Positions 47,110 through 54,874 of a stretch of DNA of 64,000 nt are shown piece after piece. The stretch comes from Sungkyunkwania multivorans (GTDB lineage: Bacteria > Bacteroidota > Bacteroidia > Flavobacteriales > Flavobacteriaceae). The position numbers and the translations under genes were made by a program. Location: positions 496,001 through 560,000 of the forward strand of contig NZ_JBHTJH010000004.1 in the NCBI RefSeq assembly GCF_042675645.1, given 5' to 3'. How positions within the stretch are numbered: position 1 is the first letter of the stretch; each line of letters begins with the position of its first letter. The notes beneath the pieces are model-generated. The model did not search any database and was not told the origin of the DNA. It saw only the letters and a list, made by a program, of their open reading frames with translations.

Positions 47110-47378
47110 TGTGTTATGATGAATCGACTAAAATTTTTCAAGGCCGAGACTTCAAGAGTAACAGCATCCACTTCTGAGAGCGGTGATCCTTCGTCGCTAA
47201 GCCATAGGATGAGTTCTTCGAGTTTCTGTCGGCTTCCTTCAGCTTCAACATAGACACTGCCATCAACTTCGTTTCGAACAAATCCGGCAAGACCGAGTGA
47301 GAGCGCCTTCTCATAAGTGTATTTTCTAAACCAAACACCTTGAACCTTCCCCGTCACTTTGATATTGTAATGAAGCAT
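47106..47378 (-). CDS. Acylphosphatase
   Basis: 90 residues, the normal length. The substrate-binding loop is GKVQGVWFRKYT with catalytic Arg18, and Asn36 lies in GFVRNEVDGSVYVEAEG. The enzyme hydrolyses carboxyl-phosphate bonds of acyl phosphates in the cytoplasm. Gly-to-Trp at the position before Phe-Arg (usually GVGFR or GVWFR) is within family variation. It starts 3 bases after the thioesterase stop, so the pair is probably co-transcribed. Confidence 0.95.
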   Translation of the reverse strand: MLHYNIKVTGKVQGVWFRKYTYEKALSLGLAGFVRNEVDGSVYVEAEGSRQKLEELILWLSDEGSPLSEVDAVTLEVSALKNFSRFIITH

Positions 47379-47381
47379 CTA

Positions 47382-47771
47382 TTAAATAATTGGTGTTGGC
47401 CGTTTGTGATCATCAATGGCGACATATGTAAATGTTCCCGATACGGCTAATTCTCTACCTTCTTCGTACATTTTTTCCATAAAAATATCCACATTCACAG
47501 CGCAACTTGTGCTACCGACGTGGGTCACCTTTGCGATGAGTTCTACCAATGTGCCTTGGGGTATAGGCTTTCCAAAATCTATCTTGTCGGTGCTAACGGT
47601 GACCACTTTCTTCCTGCTGAAGCGTGTAGCGCAAATAAATGAGACCTCGTCCATTAATTGAAGGGCCGTTCCACCAAAAAGAGTGTCGTAATGATTTGTG
47701 GTATTTGGAAATACCGCTTTGAAAATGCGAGTGGTCGATCGTTCTATTTTTTCCTCGATATCTTTTCTCAT
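47382..47771 (-). CDS. Hotdog-fold acyl-CoA thioesterase
   Basis: 129 residues from the ATG at 47771; an upstream GTG at 47810 would overlap the divergent gene's leader and adds no domain. Family sequence: FPNTTNHYDTLFGGTALQLM with the active-site Asn and Asp, DEVSFICATRFSR, and VTVSTDKIDFGKPIPQGTLV. This is the YciA/BACH type that hydrolyses acyl-CoA thioesters in the cytoplasm. The gene is followed immediately by the acylphosphatase gene. Confidence 0.92.
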   Translation of the reverse strand: MRKDIEEKIERSTTRIFKAVFPNTTNHYDTLFGGTALQLMDEVSFICATRFSRKKVVTVSTDKIDFGKPIPQGTLVELIAKVTHVGSTSCAVNVDIFMEKMYEEGRELAVSGTFTYVAIDDHKRPTPII

Positions 47772-47900
47772 ACAGCTATAAGCTAATTTTATGCTAAAGA
47801 TAAGTTGCACGCAATCATTCTCGCTATTTTTGTAGTGTTTTTTGGCTATTGGGCGGTTGATTTTTCAATTAGAATCACAGCTCTAGAATGTACAACACAT

Positions 47901-48530
47901 ATGGGAATTATTCAAAGTTTGCAGTGGCGCTATGCCACAAAAAAGTTCGATAGTAAAAGGACACTTTCGAAGGAACAATTGGAAGTTCTAAAGAAAGCGT
48001 TCAATCTTACGGCCACCTCCTATGGCTTACAGCCTGTAAAGTTGGTCATAATAAATGACAAAGCACTTCAGAAGGAATTAGTGCTGCATTCGATGGGACA
48101 GCAACAGGTCGCCGATGCTTCTCATCTGCTTGTATTCTGTATAGAAGACACCATTGATGCGGACTATATCGGTAATTACTTCAGACGTGTAAAGGATATC
48201 CGCAAAACTCCAGATGAGATCCTTAGTCCTTTTGAAAACTTTCTGAAAAATGATTTTGAGACTAAGCAGGTAGATGATGTTCACAATTGGGCAAAGATGC
48301 AAGCTTATTTGGCAATGGGCAATTTGCTCACAGTTTGTGCCGTTGAACAAATAGATGCTTGTCCAATGGAAGGGTTCTTACCCGAAAAGTATGACCAATT
48401 GCTTAAGCTTCGCGAAATGGGGTTGCGTTCGGTCCTGGTGCTTCCAGTAGGCTTTAGAGCGCAGGATGATGTCTTTTCGGAGTTCAAGAAAGTTAGAAAA
48501 GAACTATCAGAAAGCGTCATTGAGCTTTAA
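47901..48530 (+). CDS. NAD(P)H-dependent nitroreductase family oxidoreductase
   Basis: 209 residues from the ATG at 47901 (MGIIQSLQWRYATKKFDSKR). The frame is open back to a TTG at 47805, but the family begins at the chosen ATG. Flavin-binding residues are in QWRYATKKFD, TSYGLQPVKLVII and WAKMQAYLAMGNLLTVCAVE, with the C-terminal LVLPVGFRAQDD. NfsB-like enzymes reduce nitro compounds or quinones with FMN. It is a single gene. Confidence 0.92.
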   Translation: MGIIQSLQWRYATKKFDSKRTLSKEQLEVLKKAFNLTATSYGLQPVKLVIINDKALQKELVLHSMGQQQVADASHLLVFCIEDTIDADYIGNYFRRVKDIRKTPDEILSPFENFLKNDFETKQVDDVHNWAKMQAYLAMGNLLTVCAVEQIDACPMEGFLPEKYDQLLKLREMGLRSVLVLPVGFRAQDDVFSEFKKVRKELSESVIEL

Positions 48531-48550
48531 GTGTTTTTTTGGCAAGATTA

Positions 48551-48580
48551 TTGGACAAATCATTTCAAATTATATATTTG
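48551..48580 (+). promoter_or_regulatory. Promoter for the thioredoxin-like gene
   Basis: TTGG at 48551 and TATATTTG at 48573-48580 are 18 bases apart, the Bacteroidota pattern. The ATG at 48599 follows 18 bases later, which supports that ATG over the TTG at 48539. Confidence 0.55.
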
Positions 48581-48598
48581 TCGAAATTGAGTCCCAAA

Positions 48599-49045
48599 AT
48601 GAAAAAAATAATCAGCTTATTGGTAATTGTTGCAGCTTCTACCTTGATGACACAAGCTCAGGAGTTGCAATGGCATACTAACCTAGAAGAGGCGAAAGAG
48701 GTTGCGAAGGAAAATAAAAAGACGATCTTATTATATTTTACCGGAAGCGACTGGTGTGCCCCATGTAAGATGCTTAAAAAGGACTTTTGGAATTCTCAAG
48801 AGTTCCTTCGGATAGCAGATAACTTTGTGTTGGTAGAATTAGATGAGCCAAGGCGCATGGATATCATCTCGGATGAACAGCGGAAGTACAATCGTTCTGT
48901 CGCCAAAAAATATAACAAGCAAGGTTCGTACCCGTTAGTGGTAGCGATGAGCTATAAGGGTAAAGTTTTAGATGAACTTTCGGGATATAGCATGTTAAGG
49001 GATACAAGTCTGCATTTTGCACTGGTCAATCGGTTCGTAAAATAA
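48599..49045 (+). CDS. Secreted thioredoxin-like protein
   Basis: 148 residues starting at the ATG that follows the promoter; a TTG at 48539 would include the promoter. The signal peptide ends at TQAQ. The thioredoxin motif is DWCAPCKM with Cys53 and Cys56, in the DUF255/thioredoxin_7 style (YFTGSDWCAPCKMLKKDFW). It probably acts as a periplasmic disulfide reductant. It lacks the usual long C-terminal extension of cytochrome maturation proteins. Confidence 0.9.
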   Translation: MKKIISLLVIVAASTLMTQAQELQWHTNLEEAKEVAKENKKTILLYFTGSDWCAPCKMLKKDFWNSQEFLRIADNFVLVELDEPRRMDIISDEQRKYNRSVAKKYNKQGSYPLVVAMSYKGKVLDELSGYSMLRDTSLHFALVNRFVK

Positions 49046-49075
49046 GGTTGACTAAAAAATAGTAAGGTTCTCTGG

Positions 49076-49108
49076 CGCTTTTCTATATTTTTGTAGAGAA
49101 GCGTTTTT
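49076..49108. terminator. Terminator after the thioredoxin-like gene, with a promoter box in the loop
   Basis: CGCTTTTCTA (49076-49085) pairs with TAGAGAAGCG (49094-49103) with one wobble, followed by TTTTT. TATTTTTG at 49086-49093, a TAnnTTTG element, forms the loop and would serve the aminotransferase gene at 49147. Confidence 0.6.
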
Positions 49109-49146
49109 GTTTCATAATAGTTAGAATAATCAATAGTAAGTAACGT

Positions 49147-50355
49147 ATGCCAGGATTTGAACTTTTTGGAGCGGAAGAAAGACAGCAGGTAAATGAAGTG
49201 TTGGACAGTGGTGTTCTGATGCGATACGGTTTTGACGGTATGCGAAATGGCCATTGGAAGGCTAGAGCGTTGGAAAATGCTATCAAAGCTCGTTTTCAGA
49301 CAAAGCATGCACAATTGGTGTCCAGCGGAACCGCTGCTCTCACGGTTGCTTTGGCCGCTGCTGGTGTGGGAGCAGGGGATGAGGTGATCATGCCCACTTT
49401 TACTTTTGTGGCTAGTTTTGAATCTATCATAGCACTAGGGGCAGTACCTGTACTGGTCGATATAGACGACACTTTGACACTTTCTCCAAAGGCGGTGCGC
49501 GATGCCATTACCCCAAGGACCAAGGTAGTGATGCCAGTGCACATGTGTGGCAGCATGGCCGATTTAGGAGCGTTGAAGCATATTTGCGATCAACATCACC
49601 TGCTACTTCTCGAGGATGCCTGTCAGGCCATTGGTGGCACTTATGACGGAAAACCCTTAGGTTCATGCGGAGACCTGGGATGCTTCTCATTCGATTATGT
49701 CAAAACGATCACTTGTGGAGAAGGTGGGGGAATCATTACCAATAATGATACCTACGCCAAAAATGCGGACCATTATTCAGACCATGGACACGATCATATT
49801 GGAAACGATAGAGGCGCAGAGACCCATCCATTTTTGGGATATAACTTTCGTATTTCAGAATTGAATGCGGCGGTTGGTTGTGCCCAGATCAAAAAGTTGG
49901 ATGACATACTAAAGATACAAGAGAAAAACTATGAGGTTTTGAAAGACAGTATAAGTACTGTCGAAGGAGTCTCTTTTAGAAGAATTCCGGAAGGCGGAAA
50001 AGAAAACTATTCATTTCTCAATTTTTTTCTTCCCACCGAAGAAACGGCAAGGCAAGCACATAAAGCGCTGACAGGAGCTGGAGTAGATGCTTGTTTTTAT
50101 TGGTACGATAACAATTGGCATTATTATAGAAAGTGGGAACATCTTATGGCCCAGCACTCTTTGGGTAAATTGCCCAAGGAGGTAAAAGAAGGATTACAAT
50201 ATTTAGGAGAAGCTGATTTTTCGGCATCAGACCATTGGATGGGTCGCACCATCTCTTGCCTGATCAAATTGTCTTGGAGCGAGGACGAACTTAAAGAACG
50301 AGCATCAATGATGGAAGCGACCTTGAGCAAGGTATTAACATCAACGACTATTTAA
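49147..50355 (+). CDS. kdnA: DegT/DnrJ-family PLP aminotransferase, KdnA-like (8-amino-8-deoxy-Kdo synthesis)
   Basis: 402 residues. The fold is the sugar-aminotransferase family, with the PLP lysine in FDYVKTITCGEGGGI. Several blocks match what I recall of KdnA: MPGFELFGAEERQQVNEV at the start, VLMRYGFDGMRNGHWKARAL, YSDHGHDHIGNDRGAETHP, and DACFYWYDNNWHYYRKWEHL. KdnA transaminates 8-oxo-Kdo to 8-amino-3,8-dideoxy-octulosonate for lipopolysaccharide. The partner dehydrogenase KdnB is not adjacent and no LPS genes lie nearby, so the precise role rests on sequence recall alone. Confidence 0.7.
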   Translation: MPGFELFGAEERQQVNEVLDSGVLMRYGFDGMRNGHWKARALENAIKARFQTKHAQLVSSGTAALTVALAAAGVGAGDEVIMPTFTFVASFESIIALGAVPVLVDIDDTLTLSPKAVRDAITPRTKVVMPVHMCGSMADLGALKHICDQHHLLLLEDACQAIGGTYDGKPLGSCGDLGCFSFDYVKTITCGEGGGIITNNDTYAKNADHYSDHGHDHIGNDRGAETHPFLGYNFRISELNAAVGCAQIKKLDDILKIQEKNYEVLKDSISTVEGVSFRRIPEGGKENYSFLNFFLPTEETARQAHKALTGAGVDACFYWYDNNWHYYRKWEHLMAQHSLGKLPKEVKEGLQYLGEADFSASDHWMGRTISCLIKLSWSEDELKERASMMEATLSKVLTSTTI

Positions 50356-50427
50356 TGCAGTGCAAGTGATTCAGCATTGCAATGATATTCTTATGGGCAT
50401 TATGAGAAACATAGAATTGTATAACGG

Positions 50428-50456
50428 AAAAGACCATCGAAATGATGGTCTTTTTT
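50428..50456 (+). terminator. Terminator after the aminotransferase gene
   Basis: AAAAGACCATC and GATGGTCTTTTTT pair around GAAAT, a textbook intrinsic terminator 73 bases after the stop. Confidence 0.8.
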
Positions 50457-50601
50457 AATTCTATTGAAATCAGATAATGATTAATAACCCCCAAAAATCG
50501 AAGATCTAATTTCAAAAACTAGACTAACTTGCATTAGTAAAAACAATTCCAAGTAAGCGGAATGATTTGTGCTAAAGTATGGTGAAAGCCCCATAAATGC
50601 T

Positions 50602-50635
50602 AAGAAAACTTTGTGAACGCAAGAAAACTTTGTGA
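50602..50635 (+). repeat. Two tandem copies of a 15-base direct repeat
   Basis: AAGAAAACTTTGTGA occurs at 50602-50616 and 50621-50635, a 19-base period, in the leader region of the outer-membrane protein gene. Each copy contains the partial palindrome AAAACTTT. Confidence 0.6.
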
Positions 50636-50800
50636 GTGTTATTTTTTGTTAATAAAAAGTTAATAGAGATAAATCTTTTTCTTACAAAAGGTGTATCGTC
50701 GATTTGATCATTGATAGAATTTAAAATACTGAATATCAGATAATTAGTATTTAGAAATAAAACAAATTACAATATTTAGGTATTAAAGTTTAAAAAAAGA

Positions 50801-50830
50801 TTGCCAGATAAATGTTTGATACTATATTTG
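50801..50830 (+). promoter_or_regulatory. Promoter for the outer-membrane protein gene
   Basis: TTG at 50801 and TATATTTG at 50823-50830 are spaced 19 bases apart; the ATG at 50863 follows with a leader of about 25 bases. Confidence 0.6.
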
Positions 50831-50862
50831 TCGTCGAAAAATTTTAACCTAAACACTTAAAC

Positions 50863-51375
50863 ATGAAAAAAGTTTTTTTAGTAGCTGTGGCAGCACTAGG
50901 TTTTGCATTCACAGCGCAAGCACAAGACGACGCTGCAGGCGGACAAACTGACAAAGGAAAGTGGTTGATCGAAGCGAACACTGGTTTTGGTGCAGCTCAT
51001 CCAGCAGCAACGGGAATCCAGTTTGCTTCTTCAGATGGAGAGTCTACTTTCAATATTGGTTTGGAAGGTGGTTACTTTGTAATGGATGACCTAGCTGTTA
51101 AAGTTGGTCTTGGCTACAATGACGCTTTCGAATCTTTCTCTTACAAGATCGGTGCTAAGTACTACATCACTGGGATGATTCCAGTTCAGGTTGATTACAG
51201 CGGAGCTTCTTCTGATTTATTGGGAGATCTGAGCTTTGTCGGTCTTCAAGGAGGTTACGCGATCTTCCTAGGTGATAACGTAAGTGTTGAGCCAGGTCTT
51301 CGTTACAACCTTTCTTTAGAAGATGGTGTAGAAGATATTCTACAATTGAACATTGGTTTCGCACTTCACTTCTAA
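50863..51375 (+). CDS. Small outer-membrane beta-barrel protein (OmpX/OmpA-barrel type)
   Basis: 170 residues: signal peptide ending TAQAQ, then alternating strands (FNIGLEGGYFVMDDLAVKVG, YKIGAKYYITGMIPVQVDYS, LQGGYAIFLGDNVSVEPGLRYN) and a terminal aromatic (NIGFALHF), the outer-membrane assembly signal. It resembles the small porin-like family common in Flavobacteriia. Its promoter fits the consensus well, which suggests strong expression. Function is not known beyond an outer-membrane barrel. Confidence 0.85.
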   Translation: MKKVFLVAVAALGFAFTAQAQDDAAGGQTDKGKWLIEANTGFGAAHPAATGIQFASSDGESTFNIGLEGGYFVMDDLAVKVGLGYNDAFESFSYKIGAKYYITGMIPVQVDYSGASSDLLGDLSFVGLQGGYAIFLGDNVSVEPGLRYNLSLEDGVEDILQLNIGFALHF

Positions 51376-51398
51376 GAAACTGTAGCAGATAAATAAAG

Positions 51399-51428
51399 AA
51401 AACGGAAGCCAATGGCTTCCGTTTTTTT
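51399..51428 (+). terminator. Terminator after the outer-membrane protein gene
   Basis: AACGGAAGCC and GGCTTCCGTT form a perfect 10-base stem with an AAT loop, followed by a T run, 25 bases after the stop. Confidence 0.85.
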
Positions 51429-51555
51429 GTGTCAAAATTTTCCTATTTTTACTTAAAAATCATCAATGAAATGAGCCATATACAGTATTCAATTAATTGA
51501 ATATGTGAAAAGGCGAATTACATCTGACCTAATTAAGACGATAAAAAACGTACAG

Positions 51556-51972
51556 ATGAAACTGATCATCATCAATGGCCCTAATCTAAATCTTCTCGGT
51601 AAAAGAGAACCCGAAGTCTATGGAAAGGAGACCTTCGAAGATTTCTTTAGGAAACTGCAGTTCAAGTTCCAAAAGGTTGAACTCGAGTATTTTCAATCCA
51701 ATATCGAAGGGGAACTCATAGACAAAATCCAAGAAGTCGGCTTCTCTTATGATGGTATTATCCTTAATGCTGCCTCTTACACGCATACCAGCGTGGGATT
51801 GGGAGACGCAGTGAAAGCAGTGACCACTCCTGTGGTAGAGATCCATATTTCTAATGTCGCGGCCCGGGAACCTTTTAGGCATAGCTCTTATATTTCCAAT
51901 GGCGCTAAAGGTGTCATCTTTGGTTTTGGACTGAAAGGCTATGAGCTGGCCATTCAGAGTTTTTTTGAATGA
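51556..51972 (+). CDS. aroQ: 3-dehydroquinate dehydratase, type II
   Basis: 138 residues from the ATG at 51556 (MKLIIINGPNLNLLGKREPE); an upstream GTG at 51505 adds nothing conserved. The catalytic Tyr22 and Arg17 are in KREPEVYG; NAASYTHTSVGLGDA carries the active-site Asn and His region, and HISNVAAREPFRHSSYIS the substrate-binding loop. It dehydrates 3-dehydroquinate to 3-dehydroshikimate in the shikimate pathway. The gene overlaps none of its neighbours once the start is placed here. Confidence 0.95.
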   Translation: MKLIIINGPNLNLLGKREPEVYGKETFEDFFRKLQFKFQKVELEYFQSNIEGELIDKIQEVGFSYDGIILNAASYTHTSVGLGDAVKAVTTPVVEIHISNVAAREPFRHSSYISNGAKGVIFGFGLKGYELAIQSFFE

Positions 51973-52003
51973 TCTTTTATATCCACCTAATATTTATTCA
52001 ATT

Positions 52004-52567
52004 ATGAAAAAGAGAATAGCACTCTTACTGATCCTTATTTCGTCCATAACCATCGCATGGGCCCAATCGACAACCTTTGGTGTAAATGCGGGATTGTACA
52101 ATGTCACGGCCACAGCAAAGCTGGAGGCACAGGATGCCCCTAGAAGCTCGGAATCCGATGCGGGATTCTATCTAGGAATTCTCGCCGATATTTCCTTGTC
52201 AGACAAGGTGCATGTGCAACCGGCTGTGAACTATGCGAATACTAGTGGAGATGGTTGGGTTCAACTACCGATCATGTTCAAATACTATGCAGCGCCAAAG
52301 TTTTATCTGCAAGCTGGACCTCAAGGAACCTTTAGCCTCGAGGACGGCGGAGGAATTGTAAATACCTTTGGATTGGATCTGGGCTTCGGACTTGGATTTG
52401 ATATCGACAAGCATTTCTTTATCGAAGCGCGCTACGCACTTGAGTTAACGGATCGAACTCCAGATGCCATTGCTGCCTCGTCATTTGGATTCGACCCTTC
52501 ATTAGGTAGTTTCGATATAAGAACGAAACTGAATACACTTCAGTTTGGATTAGGATATAGATTCTAA
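52004..52567 (+). CDS. Outer-membrane beta-barrel domain protein
   Basis: 187 residues from the ATG at 52004, with signal peptide MKKRIALLLILISSITIAWAQ; the longer open frame starts inside aroQ. The beta strands include VHVQPAVNYAN, QLPIMFKYYAAPKFYLQAG, GLDLGFGLGFDID and a final LQFGLGYRF with a terminal Phe. This is the common porin-family (PF13568-like) barrel of Bacteroidota, of unknown function. It is 31 bases after aroQ and ends at a bidirectional terminator. Confidence 0.85.
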   Translation: MKKRIALLLILISSITIAWAQSTTFGVNAGLYNVTATAKLEAQDAPRSSESDAGFYLGILADISLSDKVHVQPAVNYANTSGDGWVQLPIMFKYYAAPKFYLQAGPQGTFSLEDGGGIVNTFGLDLGFGLGFDIDKHFFIEARYALELTDRTPDAIAASSFGFDPSLGSFDIRTKLNTLQFGLGYRF

Positions 52568-52587
52568 AAGATATGATCTACAACTAT

Positions 52588-52624
52588 TAAAAAAGCTGCA
52601 ACTTTTTCAAAGTTGCAGCTTTTT
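52588..52624. terminator. Bidirectional terminator between the barrel gene and lpd
   Basis: AAAAAGCTGCAACTTT and AAAGTTGCAGCTTTTT form a 16-base perfect stem with a four-base loop, for the convergent genes on either side. Confidence 0.85.
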
Positions 52625-52643
52625 ATATTCCGGCTAGTATTCT

Positions 52644-54035
52644 TTATAAATGGATCACTTCATCATAGGCATCGGCAACAGCCTCCATCACTGCTTCACT
52701 CATGGTTGGGTGAGGATGAACCGCCTTCAGCACTTCGTGACCTGTAGTCTCTAACTTACGCGCCACGACAGCTTCTGCGATCATATCGGTGACACCGGTG
52801 CCGATCATGTGGCAACCAAGCCATTCGCCGTATTTGGCATCGAAGATGACCTTCACAAATCCGTCCGAATTTCCACTCGCCTTCGCTTTCCCAGATGCAG
52901 AGAATGGAAACTTTCCGACTTTAATGTCAAAGCCCTTCTCTTTTGCTTGCGCTTCGGTAAGACCTACAGAGGCGACTTCGGGATAGCAATAGGTACATCC
53001 TGGAATGTTTCCGTAATCCAACGCCTCTACATGCATGCCAGCGATCTTTTCTACACATAGGATACCCTCGGCAGAGGCCACATGCGCAAGCGCTTGGCCA
53101 GGAGTGACATCGCCAATGGCATAATATCCAGGAATATTGGTCTGATAGTAATCGTTGACTAAGATCTTATCCCTGTCGGTAGCGATGCCAACCTCTTCCA
53201 ATCCGATATTCTCGATATTCGATTTGATACCGACCGCTGATAGGACAATATCGGCCTCAAGTACCTCTTCGCCTTTTTTGGTCTTCACAGTAGCTTTCAC
53301 ACCTTTTCCAGAAGTATCTACCGAGGTAACTTCGGCAGAGGTCATGATCTTGATACCACTTTTCTTAAAGCTGCGTTCCAATTGTTTGGAGACGTCAGCA
53401 TCTTCAACAGGAACGATGTTTGGCATGAATTCGACAACGGTCACCTCAGTGCCCATCGAATTGTAGAAATAGGCAAACTCAACACCGATGGCGCCAGAAC
53501 CCACAACGATCATTTTCTTGGGTTGCTTGGACAACGTCATGGCTTCGCGATAGCCGATGACCTTTTCGCCATCTTGTGGCAAGCTCGGCAGTTCTCTACT
53601 GCGTGCACCGGTCGCAATGATGATATGGTCGGCACTATATTCAGTCAACTTTCCATCGGTATCCTTTACGTCTATTTTTTTTCCTGCTTTGAGTTTTCCA
53701 AAACCTTCTAGAACATCTATTTTGTTCTTCTTCATCAAGAACTGTACACCCTTGCTCATTCCATCAGCAACATTACGACTGCGCTTTACTACGGCATCGA
53801 AGTCCTTGTCAAAGCCATCCACTTTAAGGCCATAGTCTTCAGCATGCTTTAAGTATTCAAATACCTGTGCGGATTTTAACAATGCCTTGGTTGGGATACA
53901 CCCCCAATTTAGACAAACACCTCCTAGGCTTTCCTTTTCTACTACGGCGGTCTTAAATCCCAGTTGAGACGCACGTATCGCTGTAACGTATCCTCCAGGA
54001 CCGCTTCCTAACACGATCACATCGTATTTACTCAT
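52644..54035 (-). CDS. lpd: Dihydrolipoyl dehydrogenase
   Basis: 463 residues, full length. FAD loop GSGPGGYVTAIRASQLG, redox disulfide Cys41-Cys46 in GGVCLNWGCIPTKALL, NAD loop VGSGAIGVEFAYFYNSMG, YYAIGDVTPGQALAHVA, and the C-terminal HPHPTMSEAVMEA with the catalytic His-Glu pair. It reoxidises dihydrolipoamide in the 2-oxo acid dehydrogenase or glycine cleavage complexes. It stands alone here, away from the E1 and E2 genes. Confidence 0.97.
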   Translation of the reverse strand: MSKYDVIVLGSGPGGYVTAIRASQLGFKTAVVEKESLGGVCLNWGCIPTKALLKSAQVFEYLKHAEDYGLKVDGFDKDFDAVVKRSRNVADGMSKGVQFLMKKNKIDVLEGFGKLKAGKKIDVKDTDGKLTEYSADHIIIATGARSRELPSLPQDGEKVIGYREAMTLSKQPKKMIVVGSGAIGVEFAYFYNSMGTEVTVVEFMPNIVPVEDADVSKQLERSFKKSGIKIMTSAEVTSVDTSGKGVKATVKTKKGEEVLEADIVLSAVGIKSNIENIGLEEVGIATDRDKILVNDYYQTNIPGYYAIGDVTPGQALAHVASAEGILCVEKIAGMHVEALDYGNIPGCTYCYPEVASVGLTEAQAKEKGFDIKVGKFPFSASGKAKASGNSDGFVKVIFDAKYGEWLGCHMIGTGVTDMIAEAVVARKLETTGHEVLKAVHPHPTMSEAVMEAVADAYDEVIHL

Positions 54036-54304
54036 ATTCTATTGAATTTAATTGTCTGAATTTGAAAGCACGAATTTACGCAATTCTCAACGAATGTCAT
54101 TTTTGTTTTGACACAATTTTGGGGGTCTGTTGTGAACCGAACCGTTTGGCGCCTCTCATACGTACTTAAACTGGGCTCGGTACGATATTCGGTACGGGGC
54201 AAGTGCCATTTTTCATGATCGTCACACCGAGCGCAGCCGAGGTGCCATTGAAAAGGATTTTCACTGCCAAAACATACGTATTCACACGGAATGTTGGGAA
54301 TGCT
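54036..54304. other. Intergenic region upstream of lpd
   Basis: 269 bases. It contains the lpd leader on the minus strand, two TCGGTAC repeats near 54177-54195, and a 26-base GC-rich imperfect palindrome at 54221-54246. No gene was seen. Confidence 0.4.
54221..54246. repeat. GC-rich imperfect palindrome, REP-like
   Basis: GTCACACCGAGCGCAGCCGA followed by GGTGCC: CACC and CGAG arms pair with CCGAG and GGTG. Similar GTCACACTGAGCGCAGTCGA-type sequences are, from memory, frequent between genes in Flavobacteriia. It sits in the gap before lpd. Confidence 0.45.
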
Positions 54305-54874
54305 CTAATTCGGAGGTAGGTACTCGTCCGTGAAATGGCCTCGTTGCTTTTCTTTATTGAACTTTTCCTTATTGTAGGTTGCAGATTCGCCCTTTGGTAT
54401 CGACAATGACTCCCAATCTTTTCCTTTAAGCATCTTTCCTAAAAAAACGATCTGCCCGATGTGAAAAGGGTAGTGCGCCAATTGACGATTGATCGCCTCT
54501 TGTACCGTGTGCCCTTGATTTCGGATATAAACGATTCGCATCTCGTCTCCGGCATTCAACGGTTCTATAGCATCAAAGAGGCATTGCCAGCCTTTTTTCC
54601 ATGCCTGAAGCAGCTCTTTCTTGTCTTTGTAGGAATCTTCAAATTCTTGATCTCTATGTCGCCATTCCTTTTCGCCATCTTCGGTAAGAAAGTTGGTCCA
54701 GCGACTTAGCATATTGCCAACGATATGCTTCACAATGATGGCAACACTGTTGCTTTCTTCATTGTATTGCCAGTGAATATCCTCTTCAGAAAGGCGTTCT
54801 ATCGTCTTATCGCCCAAAAGTTTGTAATAGTGGAATTGCTTTAAAACACTTTCAAGATAATTGGATGCTGCCAT
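54305..54874 (-). CDS. DUF1572 (DinB-like) family protein
   Basis: 189 residues from the ATG at 54874. It is a helical-bundle protein with a His-based metal site pattern as in DinB: His in SVAIIVKHIVGNMLSRWTNF, and HYPFHIGQIVFLGKML near residue 140. This is DUF1572, related to DinB metal-dependent thiol transferases; function unknown. The start shares one base with the stop of the upstream propeller gene (TGATG), so the two are translationally coupled. Confidence 0.85.
   Translation of the reverse strand: MAASNYLESVLKQFHYYKLLGDKTIERLSEEDIHWQYNEESNSVAIIVKHIVGNMLSRWTNFLTEDGEKEWRHRDQEFEDSYKDKKELLQAWKKGWQCLFDAIEPLNAGDEMRIVYIRNQGHTVQEAINRQLAHYPFHIGQIVFLGKMLKGKDWESLSIPKGESATYNKEKFNKEKQRGHFTDEYLPPN

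Larger units (their letters stand above)
50356..50862 (+). other. 507-base intergenic region before the outer-membrane protein gene
   Basis: It holds the kdnA-like terminator (50428-50456), a pair of 15-base direct repeats (50602-50635), AT-rich sequence, and the promoter of the next gene (50801-50830). No gene was seen. Confidence 0.5.

Noticed and set aside
47805..47900. N-terminal extension of the nitroreductase from a TTG
   Set aside because: The extension overlaps the divergent thioesterase start region and the family begins at MGIIQSLQWRY (47901).
50602..50635. Possible CRISPR-like repeats
   Set aside because: Only two copies with a four-base spacer; no cas genes in the window.
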